From: Flavobacterium hungaricum
Lineage (GTDB): Bacteria > Bacteroidota > Bacteroidia > Flavobacteriales > Flavobacteriaceae
Direction: 5' to 3'
Length of the DNA stretch: 64,000 bases
Assembly (NCBI RefSeq): GCF_015182285.1
Contig: NZ_PRDM01000001.1
Span: forward strand, 1,426,001 to 1,490,000
The number at the start of each line of letters is the position of its first letter. Position 1 is the stretch's first letter. The position numbers were made by a program, and so were the translations under genes. The notes below the pieces were generated by a model that was not told the origin of the DNA, ran no database searches, and saw only the letters and a list, made by a program, of their open reading frames with translations. Shown piece by piece: positions 55,773 through 63,057 of this stretch.

Positions 55773-58172
55773 CTAGTTTCCTGCTGCTCTGGCTCTTTCT
55801 TCGCCATTACCTGCTTTATTTTCTTTGATTTTCAATTTGTTATTACCAAATTTATAAGAGACTGAAATAGAAAAACGGCGTGCATCTTCATAATTTGTAT
55901 TGTATGAATTTATATCGTTGATTTTTTGTGACCATTTTTGCATATTACTTTTAAAAACATCTGACACAAGAAAATTCATAACCAATTGCTTTTTCAGCAA
56001 TAAATACTTGAAGCCAAAATCAGTATTAAAAACACTTTGATTTCTTGTATTTAAAGAAGTACTGGGAAAAGAATACATTATGTCCAAATTCATTAAAATG
56101 GTTTTGGATTTGTTTAGTATAAACGAGTTATTACTCGATATACTGCTTCCCAGACCTTCTGTCGGACTTTCCACACTAACATGATCAGATTTTGTTTTGC
56201 TGTAGTATAGAAATAAAGAGTTAAAGCTTTCCCAGAACTTAAACTCATTAAAAACATAACTTTCATTTATTCCGATATTTTGAGAATCGAAATAATTTAA
56301 GTTTGTTGTAATTTGATTTATATTTCCATTTTCTATAAAAGTTATTAAAGAAAAGCCATTTTTTTCCAAGGAGTAATATAGAGATGAACTAAAATTGTTT
56401 TTTAAAATATAGCCAAAACTGACATTATGGGTTATACTAGGTTGTAAAAAGGGATTGCCTTCAATATAGGAATATGCATTATTATATTCCCGAAATGGAT
56501 TCAGCATGGAGTATCTAGGCCTATTAATTCTTTTTCCATAATTAACTGAAAATGAATGGTTATCATTTGGAGTGAATGTTATGTACGATGTTGGAAAAAG
56601 TTTTGAATATTTTTGGTCGGTTTCTTTATTCAGAGTACTGGAGTAACCGTTAGTTTGGGTCATTTCATATCTTAGCCCAATCTGAATTTCCCATTTATTA
56701 TTTCCGATTTTTTTAGCTCCTGAAAAGTATACGGACTGATTATTTTCTTTGTATTGAAATAAATTGCTTATTAAATTTTTAGGTATATTTTGCTCTAGAT
56801 TAAGGTCATAATAATCAAGGTCGCTATTATTCTGGACAAATGATATTTTAGCTCCATAGTCAATCTTAGCCCAAGTTGACGGATTTATCACATCTACTTT
56901 TGCAGAAAAATTTTTTAAGTCTTGGTCCCCTAAATTTCTCTTCGAGACAATTACATTTGAATCATTAATCAAATCATAATCATCAGTGATGAATGCTAAA
57001 TCATTTTTTTTATTATAATCAAAATAATCTATGTCTAACGATAATAAGTGTCCATCGGGATTAATTTTATATTTTGCATAAAAATTTAACGTGTTATAAT
57101 TATTGTCTTTTTTTTCAAATAGTTTTGTTTGAATGTTTTGATTTGTGATTTCTGTCTCAGAATCAGAAAGGGTTGCTAAATTGTTTTGCTTCACAGTTGG
57201 ATTGCTGATTCCTCCAGTATACTGAAATCCAATAGAAAAATTCTCATTTATTTTGTAATCAATTGAAAATTTACCTCCAAAAATCTTGTTGTAACTACGT
57301 AATTTATCAGTACTATTCCAATTCTCTGTTACGTAATCAATTCTTTGAGTTTCTAATATCCGATTAGAACCGTTTGAATAATTTAGATTAGAATTAAGTG
57401 CTATATTATTTTTTTGATAAGCAAATGAACCTCCTATGGAACCTGATGAATAAGTGGATTGGATATATGTCGACCGAAAACTTGCATTCCAGGAGTCCGA
57501 TTTAACTTTTTTTAATTTTATATTTATAATTCCGCTATTTCCTTCAGCATCATATTTTGAAGGCGGATTTGTAATTACTTCAATAGACTTAATTTCCTCT
57601 GATTTTATTGTTCGCAAATAATTAGTTAGATCCTCTCCGGAAAGCTGTACAAATCGATCATCAATCATTATCGATAGACTGCTTTTGCCAATCATACTTA
57701 TTTTATCATTTTGAATATTTATCCCAGGAGCAGCTTTTAAAGCATTAATTGCATCTCCACCTGTTGAAGCAGAAATACTATTCTCAACATTAAAAACTAA
57801 ACGATCAACTTTTCTTTCTATAAGTTTCTTTTTTGAGTTAACCACCACCTCTTTAAGTTGCTTCGAGTTATCTATTTCAATTATTCCCAAATCCTGATTA
57901 TCTTGAAATTCAAAACTTTTTTGATATAAAATAGTCCCAATTTGTTTAATTAATAATTGGTACTTGCCACTCTCTGTTATTATTGAAAATTTTCCCTCGG
58001 CATCAGTTAATGCACTTTGCACGACTGTAGAGTCTTTGTTTGTTAGCTGTATTTCTAAAAAATTTAGGTTTTTCTCAATTTGCCTAACCTGCCCCTTTAT
58101 TTCTATTTGTGAAAATAATTTATTAGGTAATGAAAGAAGTAAAAAAAAGGATATAAAATAGGTTCTCAACAT
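55773..58172 (-). CDS. Outer-membrane beta-barrel receptor (TonB-dependent type)
   Basis: The 799-residue protein has a signal peptide (MLRTYFISFFLLLSLPNKLF). A carboxypeptidase-regulatory-like domain (IEIKGQVRQIEKNLNFLEIQ to about residue 95) is followed by a plug domain (STGGDAINALKAAPGINIQN; SIMIDDRFVQLSGEDL; IEVITNPPSKYDAEGNSGII) and a long outer-membrane barrel of the Bacteroidota OMP_b-brl type. The plug/barrel order and motif NPPSKYDAEGNSGIINIKL are typical. It lies between duplicated precursor pairs, so it may recognise, take up or give immunity to the product. No start Shine-Dalgarno is visible. The protein ends with an unusual charged tail, GNGEERARAAGN. Confidence 0.87.
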   Translation of the reverse strand: MLRTYFISFFLLLSLPNKLFSQIEIKGQVRQIEKNLNFLEIQLTNKDSTVVQSALTDAEGKFSIITESGKYQLLIKQIGTILYQKSFEFQDNQDLGIIEIDNSKQLKEVVVNSKKKLIERKVDRLVFNVENSISASTGGDAINALKAAPGINIQNDKISMIGKSSLSIMIDDRFVQLSGEDLTNYLRTIKSEEIKSIEVITNPPSKYDAEGNSGIINIKLKKVKSDSWNASFRSTYIQSTYSSGSIGGSFAYQKNNIALNSNLNYSNGSNRILETQRIDYVTENWNSTDKLRSYNKIFGGKFSIDYKINENFSIGFQYTGGISNPTVKQNNLATLSDSETEITNQNIQTKLFEKKDNNYNTLNFYAKYKINPDGHLLSLDIDYFDYNKKNDLAFITDDYDLINDSNVIVSKRNLGDQDLKNFSAKVDVINPSTWAKIDYGAKISFVQNNSDLDYYDLNLEQNIPKNLISNLFQYKENNQSVYFSGAKKIGNNKWEIQIGLRYEMTQTNGYSSTLNKETDQKYSKLFPTSYITFTPNDNHSFSVNYGKRINRPRYSMLNPFREYNNAYSYIEGNPFLQPSITHNVSFGYILKNNFSSSLYYSLEKNGFSLITFIENGNINQITTNLNYFDSQNIGINESYVFNEFKFWESFNSLFLYYSKTKSDHVSVESPTEGLGSSISSNNSFILNKSKTILMNLDIMYSFPSTSLNTRNQSVFNTDFGFKYLLLKKQLVMNFLVSDVFKSNMQKWSQKINDINSYNTNYEDARRFSISVSYKFGNNKLKIKENKAGNGEERARAAGN

Positions 58173-58340
58173 TCTTGGAGCTGTTTTATGATTTCTATTT
58201 GAATTGATTTATTTCGAATTTTATAATTTTGTTCTCAATTTGTACTTTCTGATTATTTGTAATTAATTTGTTAAAAGTTAATTATCTGTAAACACTGTAC
58301 TTTCTAATGTTTTAAATCTTTAAGATAAAATAAACCATAA

Positions 58341-58498
58341 TTATGAATAATTAATTTCACAAATTCCTTTAAAAATCTCAGTACTTGATAATTTTCCAAA
58401 ACTACCAATTAGCCTCAATGTATTTTTTTTTGATATAACCTCGAAGTTTAATGCAGTATTTTTGCTTTTTACAAACGTTATATTTTTTTCTTGAGCAT
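58341..58498 (-). pseudogene. Decayed type 2 GG-leader precursor with frameshift
   Basis: From the ATG at 58498 the frame reads MLKKKI then stops. Adding one A to the 7-A run gives KNITFVKSKNTALNFEVISK and then NTLRLIGSFGKLSSTEIFKG, clearly homologous to the type 2 precursor (KSKNSVTSFEIVSEK ... LIGGCGKLSSCGVFKG). Even with the frame restored, the GG is GS and the first two core Cys are lost. It therefore looks like a real relic and not only a base-calling error. Confidence 0.75.
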
Positions 58499-58512
58499 AT
58501 TTTAATTTGTTG

Positions 58513-58545
58513 TTCAGTACAGCAAAATTATTTTACTGTACTGAA
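58513..58545 (-). promoter_or_regulatory. Hairpin between precursor genes, second copy
   Basis: TTCAGTACAG (58513-58522) pairs with CTGTACTGAA (58536-58545), extended by AAAA/TTTT. It has the same position as the 55395-55422 hairpin (after type 1, before type 2) but a largely different stem sequence, so the structure rather than the sequence seems conserved. Confidence 0.55.
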
Positions 58546-58564
58546 AATTTATTTTAGGATTATA

Positions 58565-58759
58565 TTAAGAATCCATTTCAACTTCATCAAAACGTTGACA
58601 TGTTCTTAGCTCACCACAGGTTCCGCTAAAAACTCCGCAACCTGTTAACGATCTGCAGCCTCCAGTTAATTTTGATGTTTCTTTGTCATTCAAAACCTCA
58701 AATGCATTGGAAGAAAAATCCTTATTTTGGACTAACATCTTAAATTTGTTCTTAAACAT
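58565..58759 (-). CDS. GG-leader Cys-rich precursor peptide, type 1, copy 1
   Basis: The 64-residue peptide reads MFKNKFKMLVQNKDFSSNAF ... ETSKLTGG with Gly33-Gly34, and a core of CRSLTGCGVFSGTCGELRTC (Cys35, 41, 48, 54) plus acidic tail EVEMDS. It is the first gene of the minus-strand radical SAM system and is preceded by the conserved leader at 58788-58885. Conserved Cys spacing C-x5-C-x6-C-x5-C in both copies suggests that each Cys matters for the product. Confidence 0.9.
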   Translation of the reverse strand: MFKNKFKMLVQNKDFSSNAFEVLNDKETSKLTGGCRSLTGCGVFSGTCGELRTCQRFDEVEMDS

Positions 58760-58787
58760 TATTTTAACAATTAAAAGTTAATAAAAG

Positions 58788-58885
58788 CAGCATAAAGGTA
58801 CCGTGCTGACTCGGCTTGGTTGCAACCCATATTTAGATTTCTTTCTTTCGCACTGCGCACTGCGAAATACTCAAAAAAATAAATC
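58788..58885 (-). promoter_or_regulatory. Conserved structured leader, copy 2
   Basis: Matches the 55668-55767 copy over about 100 nt: CCGTGCTGACTCGG, GGTTGCAACCC, TTTCTTTCTTTCG and GAAATACTC are shared. On the minus strand it can form TTTCGCA/TGCGAAA and CCG-AGTCAGCA-CGG hairpins, with the same AGTCAGCA loop as copy 1. It is the likely promoter and untranslated leader of the radical SAM operon. Confidence 0.6.
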
Positions 58886-59183
58886 TGCACTCTTTTCTTA
58901 TAAATTCCTTATTCTTTCAAATTCTATTTTGATTTTATCCGCTTTTGGCCTTGCCATTAATGTATTCAGTAAAATTGAAAAGACATTCCAAAAATTATCA
59001 AATTTTGCTTTGCTATTGCTTCAAATTAAGAATCTTAGTCGTAGCTTATTAATGATCCTAATGTTTAAGGCTGTCGAACAAAACAAATAATTGATGGAGT
59101 GAAAAATATTTGGTGTCAAAGTATGCAGTTTTCACACTGCCAAAACTAGGAGGACTTTATTTATACTGCAAATACAATGTATC

Positions 59184-59220
59184 GGAATTCAGGAATTTAG
59201 ATAAGAAATTCAGGAATTTT
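59184..59220. promoter_or_regulatory. Two operator-like motifs, core AATTCAGGAATT
   Basis: GGAATTCAGGAATTTAG (59184-59200) and GAAATTCAGGAATTTT (59205-59220) are pseudo-palindromes around AG. Their centres (59191 and 59212) are 21 bp apart, two helical turns. They lie between the divergent radical SAM precursor operon and the TPR-AraC regulator. Confidence 0.6.
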
Positions 59221-59311
59221 AGAATCTATTCTTCGTTAAGTTCTGATTTTTAACGCGTTATCGCGGAGCGATTTTTTGGGAATTTTAGTCTTAATTTTTT
59301 AAAAGAAATTT

Positions 59312-59319
59312 TATTTTTG
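59312..59319 (+). promoter_or_regulatory. -7 element of the TPR-AraC regulator gene (TATTTTTG)
   Basis: TAnnTTTG consensus 20 bp before the ATG at 59339. No well-spaced TTG -33 element was found. Confidence 0.5.
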
Positions 59320-59338
59320 TCAGAAATTAATATAAAAT

Positions 59339-61057
59339 ATGCCCCATTTTAAATTTTTTAGACAAGTAGTTTTAATTTTGTTTTCTTGCTTTTTATCTGC
59401 CCAGGCTCATAAGATTGAAACTGGAGAGATGTCATTCGAGAAATTAAAAGCACTTTATAATAATAATTGGAAGAATGAACGAGCTCAGCTGATTTATGCG
59501 AATGCTTATTTGGCGAAAGCAAATAAGGAAAATATTCCACTAGAGAAGGCAAGAGGCTGGTATTTGCTTTCGCTGCTTTCAAATGGAGAAAAGGCGATTC
59601 GTTATCTAGATAGCACAATTCATTATTCTAAAGACCTAAATGATATAAAGTACCCGGCATACGCTTTTTCTAGAAAAGCGTATGAACTGATATATCAGTC
59701 GAAGTATAAGGAAGCAATAGATAATTTCTTGCTTGCAGAAAGGACTGCAAAGAAAAATAATATTGATTTTTATTATGACGTTAAATATTCGATAGCAGTT
59801 TTGCGATCTGAACAATTGGGAGAGGTAAACGAAGCACTGAAATTATACAGAGAATGTTTTAATTATTACAAAGAAAAGGACGTGAGAAGTTCTAAATATT
59901 CCTATGCCTACCAGGATGTTTTGTTTGGACTAGCAGATGCATATAAGACATTAAAACAATTGGATTCGGCGACATACTTTAATAAGTTGGGATATAAGGA
60001 ATCAAAATCAACTAAAGATTACAGATATAATGCACTTTTTGTATTGAATGAAGGGGCGAATTTGGTAGAAAAAAAAATATATTATACTGCAATAGACAGT
60101 ATAAATAAAGCATTGCCTAGAATAATTTCAGATAAGGATTCTGCGAATACTTTAGCTTCATATTATTATTTAGGTAAAGCATATGATGGGTTGGAAAAAA
60201 AGAATTTGGCTGTTGAAAATTTTATGAAAGTAGATTCGATTTATATTAAAACAAAAAAAATTACTCCTGAGTTTACTAGTGGATACTTGTTTTTGATTTC
60301 CTATTTTAAAAATAAAAATGATAAAGAAAATCAGCTAAAATATTTAACTAGATATATGTTTATTGATAGCGTTTTGCAAACTGACTACAAAAATCTTAGC
60401 AAAAAACTTCAAAAGGAATATGATATGCCTAATTTGCTTTTAGAAAAGGAAAACTTGATAAAAGTTCTTAAAAATGATAAAACAACATCATATTGGGAAA
60501 TTGGCTTATTGGTTGCATTAGTTGTTTTCTCGACAAGTTTTGGTTTTTATCAGCGACAAATAAAAAAGAAACAATATTCCCAGTTTGAAAAAATTATGCA
60601 TAATAAATCAGCTACTGATAAAAAGATAGTTGGTGATGAAAGTACTAAACCTTCTAAAGATGAAAAAGCTGGAATAGACAATTTAGGCATAAATGCGGAG
60701 TTAGTTAAACAAATTTTAGAAAAACTAGATCATTTTGAAACTACTAAAGGTTACTTGTCTTCAAATATTACGATCCAGTCTTTATCGGCTAATTTTGAAA
60801 CTAACAGTAAATATATCTCTAAAGTAGTAAACGCTTATAAGGAAAAATCGTTTATACAATATATTAATGATCTGAGAATCGAATATGCACTAGGATCTTT
60901 AAAAAATGATAACAAATTGCGGAAATATACTATTCAGGCATTAGCAAGCGAATTTGGTTTTAACAATGCAGAATCATTTTCCAATGCATTTTATAAAAAA
61001 TCAGGTATTAAGCCGGCGTATTTTATAAAAGAATTAGATAAATTTCCTAATCTATAA
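59339..61057 (+). CDS. Membrane-anchored TPR protein with C-terminal AraC helix-turn-helix
   Basis: The 572-residue protein has a signal peptide (VVLILFSCFLSAQAHKIETG) and a periplasmic helical repeat region of TPR type (about residues 25-375). One membrane helix follows (YWEIGLLVALVVFSTSFGFY, about 380-400), then a cytoplasmic AraC-type DNA-binding domain (ITIQSLSANFETNSKYISKV; IQALASEFGFNNAESFSNAF; FYKKSGIKPAYFI). Sensing outside and binding DNA inside in one protein is a known Bacteroidota design. It lies between the two RiPP systems, with candidate operators on both sides, so it may control one or both. Confidence 0.85.
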   Translation: MPHFKFFRQVVLILFSCFLSAQAHKIETGEMSFEKLKALYNNNWKNERAQLIYANAYLAKANKENIPLEKARGWYLLSLLSNGEKAIRYLDSTIHYSKDLNDIKYPAYAFSRKAYELIYQSKYKEAIDNFLLAERTAKKNNIDFYYDVKYSIAVLRSEQLGEVNEALKLYRECFNYYKEKDVRSSKYSYAYQDVLFGLADAYKTLKQLDSATYFNKLGYKESKSTKDYRYNALFVLNEGANLVEKKIYYTAIDSINKALPRIISDKDSANTLASYYYLGKAYDGLEKKNLAVENFMKVDSIYIKTKKITPEFTSGYLFLISYFKNKNDKENQLKYLTRYMFIDSVLQTDYKNLSKKLQKEYDMPNLLLEKENLIKVLKNDKTTSYWEIGLLVALVVFSTSFGFYQRQIKKKQYSQFEKIMHNKSATDKKIVGDESTKPSKDEKAGIDNLGINAELVKQILEKLDHFETTKGYLSSNITIQSLSANFETNSKYISKVVNAYKEKSFIQYINDLRIEYALGSLKNDNKLRKYTIQALASEFGFNNAESFSNAFYKKSGIKPAYFIKELDKFPNL

Positions 61058-61094
61058 AGTGTTGTAATTCAGTTTTTATTCTTTTTTTGAATGC

Positions 61095-61112
61095 CGAAAT
61101 TCAGGAATTTCG
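61095..61112. promoter_or_regulatory. Perfect palindromic operator-like site upstream of the lanthipeptide-like precursor
   Basis: CGAAATTC-AG-GAATTTCG: 8-bp arms with a 2-bp centre, sharing its core with the two motifs at 59184-59220. It ends 44 bp before the -7 element at 61157, a plausible activator position. Confidence 0.65.
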
Positions 61113-61156
61113 AGAAATAGCAAGCGGTGTAAGATATTATGGTATGGAACAAAATC

Positions 61157-61164
61157 TATATTTG
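61157..61164 (+). promoter_or_regulatory. -7 element (TATATTTG) of the lanthipeptide-like operon
   Basis: Exact TAnnTTTG match followed by C, 21 bp before the ATG at 61186. The -33 region reads TTATGG, only a partial match. Confidence 0.6.
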
Positions 61165-61185
61165 CACTTCACCTAAAAAAACATT

Positions 61186-61380
61186 ATGAAAATCAAGAAA
61201 ACAAAAAAAACGGAAAAGGAAACTAAAAAATTCGATTTAGAAAAAATGACTTTTGCAGAATTAAATAATATGCGTTTGATTGTTGGTGGAGGAGGGAATG
61301 ATGATCCTTCCACGGGTACAGCAACAAGTAGTAATTGTAACGCTAAAAGCGCTGCTTGCGGCGGTGTTGATAATCAATAA
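61186..61380 (+). CDS. Class I lanthipeptide-like precursor peptide
   Basis: The 64-residue peptide has a very Lys-rich leader (MKIKKTKKTEKETKKFDLEK, then MTFAELNNMRLIVGG) and a Ser/Thr/Cys-containing core after the glycines: NDDPSTGTATSSNCNAKSAA then CGGVDNQ. Two Cys and seven Ser/Thr could form two lanthionine rings. The LNNM-x5-GG pattern resembles Bacteroidota class I lanthipeptide precursors. It is followed by a protease (7 bp) and a LanB gene, which supports the call. Cleavage could be at the GGGG run by the subtilisin-like protease or another enzyme. Confidence 0.8.
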   Translation: MKIKKTKKTEKETKKFDLEKMTFAELNNMRLIVGGGGNDDPSTGTATSSNCNAKSAACGGVDNQ

Positions 61381-61386
61381 TATATA

Positions 61387-63057
61387 ATGAAAAAAAAATA
61401 TCTGATTTGTTTTGGTTTTCTTGTTTTTTGTAGTTGTAAATCTTCAAAAGAATTTATTAATCCTGAAACAGGAGATCCAAAACTGTCATGGTATCAGAAA
61501 GATTTCGAAAGAAACAGGATACCAGGTATTTCTTTAGAGAGGTGGTATAGCCAAAATAGAACGAAAGCTAAGCAAGATGTCATTGTCGCAGTAATTGATA
61601 CTCAAATTGACAAAAATCATGAAGATCTTCACGATAAAATTTGGACAAACTCAAAAGAGATTGCTGATAATAATATTGATGATGATCAAAATGGGTACAT
61701 TGACGATATCCATGGTTGGAATTTTACAGCAAAAAAAGACAGCTATGTTGTTTGGGGTAATTTTGAATATGTAAGATTAGTAAGGGAATTCCACGGCAAG
61801 TTTGAGAATAAAAAGGATATTCAGATTACCGAAGATGAGTCATCAGATTGTAAAGAGTATTTGAGAGCAAGAGCAAAACTAGACGAAAGCAAAAAATATT
61901 ATGAAAACAAACTCAAATCTCTTAAATACAGTGTTGCAGTTTTTCCTATAGCCAAAGACAGTTTAAAACCTTATTTCCCTAAAGAAGATTATACCTACGA
62001 ACAATTAGACAGCATGTATAAAATTCACAAGATCAATGACAAAACTTTTCGTCAACGAAGAGAAGATGGTGATAGAGACCTAGGTGCTATGATTGGTTTC
62101 ATGATGCTTAGGCTTGATCTTAATGAGAAAAGACTTGCTGATGTCATCGAATCTGAAATACAAGTAGATTCAATTGTGAATAAAAACTTGAATATAAATT
62201 TTGATGAGAGAAAATTTATTGGAGATAATCCCAATATTCTAGAAAAAGGATATGGTAGTAAATACATAAGCATTTCTAAGGAAGGACATAGATCTTTTCA
62301 AGATCACAGTACAAAAGTATCTGGAATCATTAGCGCCGAAAGAAATAATAATATTGGAATTCAAGGAATTGCTGAAAATGTCAAAATAATGCCACTCACG
62401 ATTTCTTATTCTGGCGATGAACATGATAAAGATATTGCTATGGCTATATATTATGCGGTTGATAACGGTGCTAAAGTAATAAATATGTCTTTTGCCAAGG
62501 AATTTTCCTTAAAGCAGAATTGGGTCTCTGAAGCCTTTAAATATGCTGAAAAACACAATGTGTTACTTGTGCACGCGGCCGGAAATGAAGGCGTTAATAT
62601 TGATGAGAATCCTATTTATCCTAGTGACGTCAATTTCAAAGAAACTAAAGAGATTTGTAATAATTTTATTAATGTAGGGTCAATATCAACACGATATGAC
62701 AAAACTTTTGTTTCTCGTTTTTCTAATTTTGGAAAAGAGAATGTAGATCTATTTGCTCCTGGAGAAGAGATTTATACTACTGCCGCCGGTAATATTTATA
62801 AATTTGATTCAGGAACTTCGTTAGCGGCTCCTATGGTATCAGGAACAGCAGCACTTATCTGGTCATTTTATCCCAGATTTACTGCCTCTATGGTAAAAAA
62901 AATTATTATGGACTCAGGAACTGCCTATGATATTGAAGTTGTGATTCCAGGCTCAAAAGACAAAACAGCGCCTTTTTCTCAACTGTCAAAATCTGGAAAA
63001 GTCTTAAATCTTTACAATGCGATGAAATTAGCAGAAAAAATGTATAAGAAAATATAA
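61387..63057 (+). CDS. Lipoprotein subtilisin-like serine protease (S8), probable LanP
   Basis: The 556-residue protein has a lipoprotein-like signal (CFGFLVFCSC, Cys17) and an S8 catalytic triad: Asp71 in VAVIDTQIDKNHEDL, His307 in FQDHSTKVSGII (the usual HGT is HST) and Ser478 in GTSLAAPMVSGTAALI, with the oxyanion Asn in HAAGNEG. Asp and His are about 235 residues apart, against about 30 in subtilisin, because of a large helical insertion. It lies between the precursor and LanB genes, so it is the likely leader protease, probably outside the cytoplasm. Its stop overlaps the LanB start (TAATG). Confidence 0.88.
   Translation: MKKKYLICFGFLVFCSCKSSKEFINPETGDPKLSWYQKDFERNRIPGISLERWYSQNRTKAKQDVIVAVIDTQIDKNHEDLHDKIWTNSKEIADNNIDDDQNGYIDDIHGWNFTAKKDSYVVWGNFEYVRLVREFHGKFENKKDIQITEDESSDCKEYLRARAKLDESKKYYENKLKSLKYSVAVFPIAKDSLKPYFPKEDYTYEQLDSMYKIHKINDKTFRQRREDGDRDLGAMIGFMMLRLDLNEKRLADVIESEIQVDSIVNKNLNINFDERKFIGDNPNILEKGYGSKYISISKEGHRSFQDHSTKVSGIISAERNNNIGIQGIAENVKIMPLTISYSGDEHDKDIAMAIYYAVDNGAKVINMSFAKEFSLKQNWVSEAFKYAEKHNVLLVHAAGNEGVNIDENPIYPSDVNFKETKEICNNFINVGSISTRYDKTFVSRFSNFGKENVDLFAPGEEIYTTAAGNIYKFDSGTSLAAPMVSGTAALIWSFYPRFTASMVKKIIMDSGTAYDIEVVIPGSKDKTAPFSQLSKSGKVLNLYNAMKLAEKMYKKI

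Noticed and set aside
59128..59140. GCAG/CTGC small inverted repeat near the divergent RiPP promoters
   Set aside because: Only a 4-5 bp stem, not repeated elsewhere; the AATTCAGGAATT motif is a better operator candidate.
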